Below are positions 57,018 to 64,000 of a stretch of DNA of 64,000 nucleotides, in pieces. Made by a program: the position numbers and the translations under genes. The notes beneath the pieces are model-generated. The model saw only the letters and a list, made by a program, of their open reading frames with translations. It was not told where the DNA came from and made no database searches. Where the stretch lies: contig CM016925.1 in the NCBI GenBank assembly GCA_006247105.1, positions 2,232,001 to 2,296,000 of the forward strand, in the 5' to 3' direction. The stretch comes from Giardia muris (Eukaryota; Fornicata; Diplomonadida; Hexamitidae). Numbering within the stretch: position 1 is the stretch's first letter; the number at the start of each line of letters is the position of its first letter.

Positions 57018-60000
57018 TTTCCCTCTGGGGTATTCCATAGATCAACGCATTCAGAGATGCGACGTAGAAGGGAGAGGTCCCGATTGCCTCGAGAAGAGCC
57101 TGCACTTGTGCGTTGTCTTTGGACTCCCCAAGCAAATCTTTAATATGTGATTCGCAACGTGAGGAGCGTTGTACGATCGTCAGAGACTGGTTGCATAGGT
57201 TGACCGCGTCTTCGAGTACCCAACCGGGGACTGATATACTTAATTCGGATGGATATGGTGTCTGGACAGAGATGGTAACCGTCTCAGATAACCCTATGAC
57301 TGCTGTTACAAGCGCCATGATATTCGCCTTATTGATGTATTTGTTACGCACTGAAGGCAAGCAGACATAGTAATCATAACTTTTCTGAATAGCACGAACC
57401 CGTTGGTAGATAGTTTGGAAAATCCGTGGAGTTAACCCAAATGAGGCTCCATTAAAGAGTAACCTCGGACATATCCGCGTCTTCTCGTCCCCCTTTTTGA
57501 AGCCCTTGGTTAAGGCGAAACTCAAGGTCATCATCCCCGAGTACTTTAACTCTGTTGCAATGGTCCTCGCAAAAATCCCCGCAGTCGTCACAAAGACCTC
57601 CACCTCCGACGTTCCTGGCGTTATATACCCCGCCGACATGATCTTCCCAACAGGGAAATAGCTCACACTTGTTATCTCGGAGAATGATGCAAGAAGGAAC
57701 GGAGTCCCATCCTGTGCAATTTGCAACACGAAGGAGACATATCCGAGCACGTTCTCGTCCGAGGGAAGCATCTGCATGACCGCTCCACTTCTCTGGTAAT
57801 ATTTAACCAAGTCTTCTTGAGATATGCTCTTGTACGGATATTCGAACCGAAGGAGCTCGATGAGCTCTTTATTAGTGCTTTGGGTGCTATATTTCCCTTC
57901 ATCTAGTTCAATCATCCCACAATAGAGCCCACCGACATCATCGCTGACGATATCTCCTCCAGGGATGAAACAGACTATATCCGGTCGTAGTAGAACGCAA
58001 GGATACTTCGATCCGGTTGCCGCGTTGACCCCTTGCATATTCCATGCTTTAGGAGTAGTTACATCCGTTGAAGACAATTCTATAATCGGAGATATTCCGA
58101 AACTTGCCACACGATTAGGTCCACGTGATCTTGAACGGTCGATTGAGGCGTTGGATAACGTCTTGAAGGTCTCGTCATTCGAAAGAATTCTATGTTGATA
58201 CGAAAGGCGTAAGGCATCTCGTTTGACTCTACCATAAATAGGTATCTCTAATAGGTCTGCAATTCTATCCAGATCTCCCGTCAATTGTTGATGTGCAAGT
58301 GGGAGGATGAAAAGAATGCTGGTTGACGTCACTCCGATATTCTTGAGGGTTTGCTGTACAGATTCCTTTAATACCATCCTTGTTTCACCCAATTGATAAC
58401 GCAATAGAAGATCCATTCCATTGGCCAAAAGACTGTACTTCTCAAGAGCACGTTTCAAGTAATCATCCTCAATAAGTGTGATACGGTCCAAGTCGAGCTT
58501 GGAGCCGACTATTGCGTCACGGTATAGTTCCCGTACATGTTCCTTGGTGTTTAGAATGGATTGGTCCGATTCAGCAGCTAGGATTATGAGATGCACTCGT
58601 GGATCAAGTATCAAGGAACCAATATCTTCTGTTGGTAACATATCCTCATTTTCATTGTATCCAGAACCAATCCGGACCCGACTATCGAAAGGAGAGGAAG
58701 GGTGAGTGATGATGAGTAGGATGAAGATCTTCTCTGTAGGAATATAGCCGGCACGGAGTAATGTCTTCCAGAAGCCCACCTCAAAGATGAGTAACACCTT
58801 CACATCAAGACCAGTAGGAGTAGGAAGGGTTTCTGCAAACGCATGTAACTGTTGAATTGCACGATCTGTACACGTCTGAAGTCCGCGTTGACGTATTGTG
58901 GATCTATTCTCTTGTTCTTTATCCGTTTCGATGGCCATAGTTTGGCGTCTTCGGATAGCTAACAAACGCCGCCACATGCTCTGAATACAAATCGTTGCGT
59001 TAAAGGACTGACGGATGAAGAAGAACTGTCTCTGTGCCTTATGCATACGATAGAACGCCTGGATCTTGGTCGCGGATGAGTCTTGAAGCTCGCTCATGTC
59101 GGTTACTAGCTTCATGGAATGGGAGGTCTCATCGTCTACTAATACAAGCTTCATATAATCCTCCTCTGGAAGGTCAGCCAGTTGTACATGAGGAGGGAAG
59201 TAAGAGGATAAGGCAAGATTAATGACCTCGTTACCATTGACATGGCCATCAAACTGTGGGCCACGATTGAAGATCTGTTGCAACTTCTCCATGATGAAGG
59301 AGATGTAGGAGGTGACGAAGGCATGCTGAACCATCATGGCGTTATAGACGCTCGTATTCGAGACGATCCTCCCTTGAACTATTGGAATGTTGTAGTCGTA
59401 GACAAACTCGTTTGAAAGTAGGTACTGGAACTTCGAACCTTGAGGAATCGAGCCTGGATAGAGAAGCTGTATGGTCGTGCTATCTTCTATGCTTTGACTA
59501 GGTAAGAGCTTTCCAGTGACCAACGCCCTTGAGGACGAGTCCAAATACATATCACGAACCCTCTCATATATATTCTGAAGCCCTTTCAATAGTCCTCTCC
59601 CGTTCATCGTCGTAGAAAGTGCCTGAGATTTTGGTGGAGTCATACCCGTACCCTTCAGCCTATTAGCCCTCTGTTGTTCTAATCCTAAAGGCCTATCATC
59701 ATCCGACAAAATGATATCGGAATCGTTATCCCGCTTCTGGCTTATTCGCTCCAAGACAAACGTTGAGCTATCACTCCCCTCCTTCTGGCGCGTCTGTAAA
59801 GCCTTTCGATGCGATTGCAACCCCAACTCCGCCTCTATATAGCTGAAATCCAGCTTGAGAGAACCAAAGACACGTGGGATATCATCACGAATGTGTGGAC
59901 CTTCTGCATAACGTACCTCACGTACAGTCTCTAAAGGACGAGCATTTAGAGTTGGGAACACATCTGCTGGATGGTTGAAGAAGACGGGACCAACATCAAT

Positions 60001-60513
60001 ATCAGTTGGGATCTCACCACGAAGCTTCATCTCGTATAAGCCATATGTGTTAATATCCCGTACCGTCACATCACGGTATTCCTCTTGTGTATAACCACCC
60101 TTATCCGGCAAATGCCTAGGAGGGGCCAGCTGTTTAGTCAAGGCTCCAATTGGAGCGGGGTTTCCAGCCTTTTGAGCGACGGGTGGTAACCTTGGCGCTA
60201 TCCGTGCATCCGTTTCACGATATAACTCCGTGAAGTTCGGCTTCTTTAGACGCGTTGTCCCAGAGACGAGCATAGCCTTAGGTTTGTATGGCGGTAAGGG
60301 TTGTCGTGGTGCTGGTTTTCCTAAGACTGATCTTGCACTGCTAGCCAATTGAATGCGTTCGTTCCCTTTCAATTCAGGGTTTGGAATGGGTTCGGGAACT
60401 TCAGGTTGAAGAGGCTCATCTAATAGAGTATGATTCATGTACATGGATAGACACTCCTCATTGTGCGTGAGAATAGCTTCTGATACGGCGCGGAGCCGGT
60501 CTGCGGCGCTCAT
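57007..60513 (-). CDS. IQ-motif protein resembling IQCH
   Basis: A 1168-residue protein. The N-terminal third is Pro-rich and probably disordered (residues 30-150). An IQ-like pair occurs near residues 500-545 (ATKIQAFYRMHKAQRQFFFIR and ICIQSMWRRLLAIRRRQ), a calmodulin-binding type element. The C-terminal half has the order and spacing of the ATP-grasp-like region of IQCH, a sperm-tail protein, for example DRIADLLEIPIYG near 775 followed by a Glu/Asp-rich stretch. The IQCH assignment is tentative. The frame is open upstream of the ATG at 60513 to a GTG at 60564, which is not used here. Its stop overlaps the Utp11 gene; its start is 32 bp from that of a small plus-strand ORF. Confidence 0.75.
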   Translation of the reverse strand: MSAADRLRAVSEAILTHNEECLSMYMNHTLLDEPLQPEVPEPIPNPELKGNERIQLASSARSVLGKPAPRQPLPPYKPKAMLVSGTTRLKKPNFTELYRETDARIAPRLPPVAQKAGNPAPIGALTKQLAPPRHLPDKGGYTQEEYRDVTVRDINTYGLYEMKLRGEIPTDIDVGPVFFNHPADVFPTLNARPLETVREVRYAEGPHIRDDIPRVFGSLKLDFSYIEAELGLQSHRKALQTRQKEGSDSSTFVLERISQKRDNDSDIILSDDDRPLGLEQQRANRLKGTGMTPPKSQALSTTMNGRGLLKGLQNIYERVRDMYLDSSSRALVTGKLLPSQSIEDSTTIQLLYPGSIPQGSKFQYLLSNEFVYDYNIPIVQGRIVSNTSVYNAMMVQHAFVTSYISFIMEKLQQIFNRGPQFDGHVNGNEVINLALSSYFPPHVQLADLPEEDYMKLVLVDDETSHSMKLVTDMSELQDSSATKIQAFYRMHKAQRQFFFIRQSFNATICIQSMWRRLLAIRRRQTMAIETDKEQENRSTIRQRGLQTCTDRAIQQLHAFAETLPTPTGLDVKVLLIFEVGFWKTLLRAGYIPTEKIFILLIITHPSSPFDSRVRIGSGYNENEDMLPTEDIGSLILDPRVHLIILAAESDQSILNTKEHVRELYRDAIVGSKLDLDRITLIEDDYLKRALEKYSLLANGMDLLLRYQLGETRMVLKESVQQTLKNIGVTSTSILFILPLAHQQLTGDLDRIADLLEIPIYGRVKRDALRLSYQHRILSNDETFKTLSNASIDRSRSRGPNRVASFGISPIIELSSTDVTTPKAWNMQGVNAATGSKYPCVLLRPDIVCFIPGGDIVSDDVGGLYCGMIELDEGKYSTQSTNKELIELLRFEYPYKSISQEDLVKYYQRSGAVMQMLPSDENVLGYVSFVLQIAQDGTPFLLASFSEITSVSYFPVGKIMSAGYITPGTSEVEVFVTTAGIFARTIATELKYSGMMTLSFALTKGFKKGDEKTRICPRLLFNGASFGLTPRIFQTIYQRVRAIQKSYDYYVCLPSVRNKYINKANIMALVTAVIGLSETVTISVQTPYPSELSISVPGWVLEDAVNLCNQSLTIVQRSSRCESHIKDLLGESKDNAQVQALLEAIGTSPFYVASLNALIYGIPQRENAT

Positions 60514-60545
60514 CAGCCTTTGGCAGGGGAAAATATTGTGCAGCA

Positions 60546-60806
60546 ATGACACGAGAGTCTGCACTCATGCGTCTCGAAGACCTTCGTGCTCGCATCCTCC
60601 GACACAACATGCGGTCTGTTACCATCCTCCGTAACATCGGAGATCTTCGTGCTCGAAGTCCCTCAGGTGTAGCAGACTCATTTACAACGTCGACGCCAGC
60701 AGTCTCTGTCTCTCCGGTTCCACGTAGGATCTTAGCGGTCCAGGATGTCAATGGGAACTACCATATGATCAATACGGTCCGGGTAGATAATGGAATAGAT
60801 GCTTAG
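60546..60806 (+). CDS. Small hypothetical protein
   Basis: An 86-residue frame filling the space between the divergent IQCH-like gene (32 bp away) and the convergent SGF29-like gene, whose stop codon it overlaps by 4 bp. Basic helical N-terminus (residues 1-40) with two LRAR units, Ser/Thr-rich middle, then a strand-like VQDVNGNYHMIN. No known family. A minus-strand frame over the same space is an alternative, but this one starts with an ATG and ends cleanly. Confidence 0.45.
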   Translation: MTRESALMRLEDLRARILRHNMRSVTILRNIGDLRARSPSGVADSFTTSTPAVSVSPVPRRILAVQDVNGNYHMINTVRVDNGIDA

Positions 60807-61207
60807 TCGCACTCTGGTGCCTTTATGACCCAGAGCGCGTTGATGTACGACACCTTTGGATCTCCGTCGTACCGGACCTTCACCACGACGGAATCGGGGA
60901 TCTCTGTGCTTGGATATGCCTCAAGAATGGTGGCTGGATAAAGAATAGAAGTCCAATTCTGAGTCGAAGTCTCATACCAGACGGCTAGGACCCGGTCACC
61001 AACCTTGTAACTGACTCCATGTTGCGGGAAGTGGGCCACTCTATTGGCTGGAACCGTATATGACACACGCCTTTGCCCGGGGCTCTCCTCGACTATATCT
61101 TCAACGAGGTACGTCTGCTCCTCCGTATTCTTCCGGATGACACTGGCCAGGATCCAGTTCATCTCCCCTTCAATCGGCACGTACGCCACAACAGACTGTT
61201 TCTCCAC
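60803..61207 (-). CDS. SGF29: SGF29-like double-tudor chromatin reader, start codon uncertain
   Basis: About 135 residues with the SGF29 C-terminal tandem-tudor pattern: VVAYVPIEGEMNWILASVIRK (G.KVAA.V.....WILA.V), then YLVEDIVEE (YEVDDIDEE), then GVSYKVGDRVLAVWYETSTQNWTS (F..G..VLALYP.TT.FY.A) and a final strand pair. SGF29 reads H3K4me3 in SAGA. Only one in-frame ATG (61162) exists, and it falls inside the first tudor strand. The frame is open to a TTG at 61249. The coordinates given start at a GTG (61207) after an AT-rich run and are provisional. A minus-strand ATG at 61227, out of frame, would join the domain exactly if 61224-61196 (29 nt, GT...AG) were spliced out. Confidence 0.72.
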   Translation of the reverse strand: MEKQSVVAYVPIEGEMNWILASVIRKNTEEQTYLVEDIVEESPGQRRVSYTVPANRVAHFPQHGVSYKVGDRVLAVWYETSTQNWTSILYPATILEAYPSTEIPDSVVVKVRYDGDPKVSYINALWVIKAPECD

Positions 61208-61225
61208 CTTTATTTTTGTAAAACC
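61203..61225. promoter_or_regulatory. AT-rich shared promoter between the SGF29-like and RPA43-like genes
   Basis: A run of CACCTTTATTTTTGTAAAAC sits directly upstream of the plus-strand ATG at 61226 and across the 5' end of the minus-strand gene. Its composition and position fit a Giardia initiator active in both directions. Confidence 0.45.
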
Positions 61226-61813
61226 ATGACTAATCTTGTCGTTCAACAAGTCAGACTAAAGGCTGCAACGCTCCCCCATCTGATCGGGGACCCTCTGACG
61301 GCTGTGCAGCTATACCTCGACCAACGGATCTTCTGTCTAGTTCCGGGTGTGGAAGGGATCATGGTTGGGTACGATTCCATTGAAATCCTATCCAATAGCG
61401 TATATATTTCAACTCAGACCCCATATATGTTTCTTGAGGCTCAATGCGCACTTCTTATGTACGTCCCAAGGCCTGGTGGACTTATCGTTGGAAGAGTCAT
61501 TCAAGTCTCTTCAAACTTGATTATTCTTATTCATCACGATGCTATTACACTACGTGTGAAGAACTTCGGCAAGCATCTGGTGAAGAGCGGTGGGATATTA
61601 CGAGATGTCAAGCTTGGCCGTGACATCGATAAGGATATGGTGATGCGTGTCCGAATCGTTGAACTCGTTCCTTCTGAGCGTACGCCGATCATCCTATGCG
61701 ACCTTAATGACCCCGATTGTGGGGTCGTCACGGTAGATGCGATAAGAGAGGCTAGTGATATTGATGAACTGAATTTAGGTGTAGAACTTCAAGAAGATAT
61801 CCCGGAGTCATAA
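61226..61813 (+). CDS. RPA43-like RNA polymerase I subunit (Rpb7 family)
   Basis: A 195-residue protein resembling the A43/Rpb7/Rpc25 stalk subunits. Residues 20-75 match the A43 N-terminal domain: DPLTAVQLYLDQRIFCLVPG, then VEGIMVGYDSIEIL, then a segment with FLEAQCALLMYVPRPG, equivalent to the DP..GV...L..L...Y....GVLL.Y family pattern. Residues 80-120 form the OB-fold start (LIVGRVIQVSSNLIILIHHDAI). The best fit is A43 of Pol I; Rpc25 or Rpb7 cannot be excluded. The open frame extends upstream to a TTG at 61073, but 61226 is the first ATG. The 3' end overlaps the epimerase gene by 6 bp. Confidence 0.75.
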   Translation: MTNLVVQQVRLKAATLPHLIGDPLTAVQLYLDQRIFCLVPGVEGIMVGYDSIEILSNSVYISTQTPYMFLEAQCALLMYVPRPGGLIVGRVIQVSSNLIILIHHDAITLRVKNFGKHLVKSGGILRDVKLGRDIDKDMVMRVRIVELVPSERTPIILCDLNDPDCGVVTVDAIREASDIDELNLGVELQEDIPES

Positions 61814-62788
61814 CGCTCCAGTCGTAATGGACTGTACAGCATCTCGAAGGACTTCATCCGGAGTTCGCACCCTATGGCCTAGGTCTTGAATAGCCTCTGT
61901 ACTATCTCCGAACCAGTACATACTACAATAGACAGCTAGATTAGGGTCGAATTGAGTCAAATGTAGGCATTTCCCAAGCCAGATAAGCCCAGCCAGTAGA
62001 CGCATAGGAAGGTGAAGTGGGATTTCGTACGCCCCTTTCCCAGTAAGCTTTTGTATCACTCGTGCAAACTCCGAAAGAGTTACATTAGGACCACCAAGAT
62101 AATATATCTTTCCATGTATCCCTCGAGTCAATGAGTTAACGATTGAATCTGCTACATCATCGCGGTGTACAATTGCCATCCCACCACGGGGGATAAACGC
62201 TAAGCCACCGCGTGCGTATTCCAATAGGTTTCCAGCCGTGACGAGATGAATGTCATTTGGCGCATAGACTTCGGCGGGGCGAAGAATGATAAGCTTCTTG
62301 AATAGGTTCTGATGCTCTAGAAGATACTCTTCTGTCTTTCGTTTTGCATTGGCATAATTTGTACTCACGGCTTCTAGATTCCCTCCAATTTCCGACTGTG
62401 CGCCAGCGGCAGCTCCTGATGAGATATACACAAAGATTGGCTGTCGACCCTTTGCTTGACAGGCATTGACAAGGTTCTTCGTCCCATCAAGCGCAACGGA
62501 GAAGACATTCGTTCGTGCTAACTCTGTCCAAGAAGAGGTACAAGCCATATGAATAAGAACGTCAAAGTCCTGCTCGGCAATAACCTTGTGAACAAGTTCT
62601 GGGTCTGTTATATCGCAATGACGAAACCGTAGCTTATTGTCGTTTGGAACTACATCCAGTCTAAGTTCTTTAAGTGTTGCAGCCCTTCGATACGTACAAA
62701 TCACCTCATGACCTGCCACTAACAATCGTGATAATACTGCTGATCCAATGAATCCAGTTCCTCCTGTAAGAAAAACACGCATGCTCAT
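61808..62788 (-). CDS. NAD(P)-dependent epimerase/dehydratase (extended SDR)
   Basis: A 326-residue extended short-chain dehydrogenase/reductase. The Rossmann fold starts at residue 4 with VFLTGGTGFIGSAV (GxxGxxG), followed by HCDITD (the adenine-binding acidic patch), a catalytic Ser in ISSGAAAG, and the YxxxK pair in NYANAKRKTEEY. The substrate domain is ordinary (RPAEVYAPND, a GPNVTLSEF segment). Substrate cannot be read from sequence; sugar-nucleotide epimerases and flavonol-reductase-like enzymes are both possible. Bacterial-looking members of this family are common in anaerobic protists, so lateral transfer is possible but untested. Its ATG region overlaps that of the divergent aminotransferase. 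Confidence 0.93.
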   Translation of the reverse strand: MSMRVFLTGGTGFIGSAVLSRLLVAGHEVICTYRRAATLKELRLDVVPNDNKLRFRHCDITDPELVHKVIAEQDFDVLIHMACTSSWTELARTNVFSVALDGTKNLVNACQAKGRQPIFVYISSGAAAGAQSEIGGNLEAVSTNYANAKRKTEEYLLEHQNLFKKLIILRPAEVYAPNDIHLVTAGNLLEYARGGLAFIPRGGMAIVHRDDVADSIVNSLTRGIHGKIYYLGGPNVTLSEFARVIQKLTGKGAYEIPLHLPMRLLAGLIWLGKCLHLTQFDPNLAVYCSMYWFGDSTEAIQDLGHRVRTPDEVLRDAVQSITTGAL

Positions 62789-63650
62789 TTATAGTGCAGA
62801 GACCTGTACAGAAACTTCGCAGACTGCGAAGGAGCTACTGCTGGGCACGGATGTGGGTGCCTACACGACTATGCGAACGGTTACACGCCAGGGCATCTTT
62901 CGTTTGGGACAACACGTTGATAGACTTTACAGCTCGATTCTTGCGATTACACAACCGGAGTATATCTCCAAGCACAAAGTATGTATATCTGACATGACCA
63001 CCCTTCAGAAGCGTTTGAAGGTTGAATACTCAAAGCAAAGTCTTCGTTCGCAAATTATCATTGCCACGCGCTGCATCCTTAAGCATGTTGAAGGAGATGC
63101 CCGTATATATGTCCGCGTCAATCCCTTCGTCGCAAAGGATCACATCTTGATCTTTGGTGAGCGCTTGCCAATGCTTTCCGAGTGTGGCCGTGGAATTATC
63201 GCTGATGGGCTTCGTAATACTCCTAGTACGAAAGACCTTTCATGGGCACATGAAAGACAAACCTTAGAGAGGCTCCTAGGACCAGGGGTGGATGAGGTAC
63301 TTCTCACCCATGATGGTCTCGTCTCTGAAGGATTATCATCAAACTTCTTTGTTATTCGCAAAGGAGTTGTCTATACCGCTCCCGTAGGAGCTGTTCTCGC
63401 TGGAACCATGCGAGAAACGATCTTAAAGATACTTAAAACAGAGAGTATCCCATTACGTGAAGAAACACCGCGGCTAAGCGAGTATACCAATTGGGATGAA
63501 TGCTTCATTAGTAGTACGTCTCGTGGAATATTGCCCTTCTCAGCTCTCGAATATCAAGGTCAAGAGCATTGCTACGACATAGACTTATCTGGTAAGCTAG
63601 GAAAGCTTTTACTGGAACAGCTTTTACGTGACAGTGAGAGTATCTACTAA
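62781..63650 (+). CDS. PLP-dependent aminotransferase, fold-type IV (class IV)
   Basis: A 289-residue class IV aminotransferase. The N-terminal GAYTTMRTVTRQGIFRLGQHVDRL matches the G.+ET+R...G.+F....H+.RL element. The likely PLP lysine is in STKDLSWAHERQTLERL (about residue 153). The cofactor-binding GLVSEGLSSNFFVI segment (family G.+.EG..SN+F) and GTMRETIL are conserved. It could act on branched-chain or D-amino acids or 4-amino-4-deoxychorismate; similarity to the plant D-amino acid aminotransferase-like group is suggestive. An upstream ATG at 62748 would overlap the epimerase by 41 bp, so 62781 is preferred. Confidence 0.88.
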   Translation: MLIYSAETCTETSQTAKELLLGTDVGAYTTMRTVTRQGIFRLGQHVDRLYSSILAITQPEYISKHKVCISDMTTLQKRLKVEYSKQSLRSQIIIATRCILKHVEGDARIYVRVNPFVAKDHILIFGERLPMLSECGRGIIADGLRNTPSTKDLSWAHERQTLERLLGPGVDEVLLTHDGLVSEGLSSNFFVIRKGVVYTAPVGAVLAGTMRETILKILKTESIPLREETPRLSEYTNWDECFISSTSRGILPFSALEYQGQEHCYDIDLSGKLGKLLLEQLLRDSESIY

Positions 63651-63654
63651 TAAG

Positions 63655-64000
63655 CTAAGGTGCGCAGATAGAGATGCTAGCACTTGCTCCGATACGGTCA
63701 GCACCCGCCAGAATCATCTCCTTAGCCGTAGTACTATCGCGGATCCCACCTGCCGCCTTCACCTGCATCTTCTTTCCAGCAACAAGACGCATGATTTTCA
63801 CGTCGCGTGCGCGCGCCCCACCGGCCTTGTGCATCCCTGTCGATGTCTTAATAAAGTCGGCCCCTGCGGCCAAGGAAAGGAGTGAAGCATCAATGATAAG
63901 TTCCTCAGTCTCGAGACACGTACACTCAAGAATTACCTTCAAAGCAGTTGGCTTCGAACCATAGTGACAGACATCTACGATCGCCTTTATATCATCATAG
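63655..64000 (-). CDS. DERA: Deoxyribose-phosphate aldolase, N-terminus cut by window edge
   Basis: The C-terminal 115 residues of DERA, which splits 2-deoxyribose 5-phosphate into glyceraldehyde 3-phosphate and acetaldehyde and is used for deoxynucleoside salvage. The Schiff-base lysine is in FIKTSTG; the second lysine is in VKAAGGIRD; an early LKVILECTCL segment (LKVI+ET..L) precedes them. The frame continues to the right edge with no start in view. It is convergent with the aminotransferase gene (4 bp between stops). Confidence 0.93.
   Translation of the reverse strand, partial: YDDIKAIVDVCHYGSKPTALKVILECTCLETEELIIDASLLSLAAGADFIKTSTGMHKAGGARARDVKIMRLVAGKKMQVKAAGGIRDSTTAKEMILAGADRIGASASISICAP

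Noticed and set aside
60458..60751. Minus-strand 97-codon frame between the IQCH-like and SGF29-like genes
   Set aside because: It overlaps the IQCH-like start and competes with the plus-strand 86-codon frame that starts with ATG and fits the space better.
62748..62780. Upstream ATG of the aminotransferase
   Set aside because: It lies inside the conserved GGTGFIG codons of the epimerase and adds residues not typical of the family.

Overview
This window looks like a gene-dense stretch of a diplomonad genome, most likely Giardia but not the reference G. intestinalis. Three things point there. (1) One cysteine-rich surface protein has 17 CxxC motifs, a single C-terminal membrane helix and a five-residue tail (GCRKK), the layout of a Giardia variant-specific surface protein (VSP) whose G. 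intestinalis relatives end in CRGKA. (2) Ankyrin-repeat proteins are joined to NEK-like kinases, active and decayed, as in the expanded Giardia NEK/21.1 families. (3) Several genes carry the Giardia-type polyadenylation signal AGTRAAY at or inside the stop codon. Genes are intronless apart from one possible case, lie on both strands and often abut or overlap. Assignment to a G. muris-like species is inference.

Layout. 1-22.8 kb: an ESCRT-III-like fragment, a B-type cyclin, the giant AAA+ ribosome-assembly ATPase midasin (13.6 kb), a small unknown protein, an eIF2B-family subunit, a Snu114-like GTPase, an unknown protein, NAC-alpha and coatomer gamma. 22.9-24.2 kb: EF-1alpha. 24.4-30.7 kb: an accessory island with an intact VSP, an ankyrin/coiled-coil/ankyrin/kinase gene, a VSP fragment with no start codon, and a second truncated kinase. 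The two kinase genes share a collinear inverted repeat of 1015 bp per arm (26679-27693 and 29625-30639), identical wherever I compared it. 30.8-50.1 kb: housekeeping and cytoskeletal genes: coiled-coil protein, Kae1, two unknown proteins (one of 1194 residues), an HMG-box protein, a pseudokinase-ankyrin protein, Bfr2/AATF, a kinesin-9, a GNAT-like protein, dynein roadblock light chain, an MRG15-like protein and separase. 50.4-64 kb: a very large unknown protein, Utp11, an IQ-motif (IQCH-like) protein, a small ORF, an SGF29-like double-tudor protein, an RPA43-like Pol I subunit, an extended SDR epimerase, a fold-type IV aminotransferase and a deoxyribose-phosphate aldolase cut by the window edge.

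Functional threads. Ribosome production is represented by midasin, Bfr2, Utp11 and the RPA43-like subunit. Translation and nascent-chain handling are represented by EF-1alpha, the eIF2B-like subunit and NAC. Cell-cycle and chromatin genes include cyclin B, separase, the MRG15-like and SGF29-like readers and the HMG protein. Flagellar and motor functions include kinesin-9, roadblock and possibly the IQCH-like protein. The accessory island is the only region that looks recently rearranged. The most notable signals are the long inverted repeat with VSP debris in its spacer, divergent gene pairs whose start codons lie 5-30 bp apart or share one CATG, and an SGF29-like gene with no usable in-frame ATG, where a 29-nt candidate intron would restore one.
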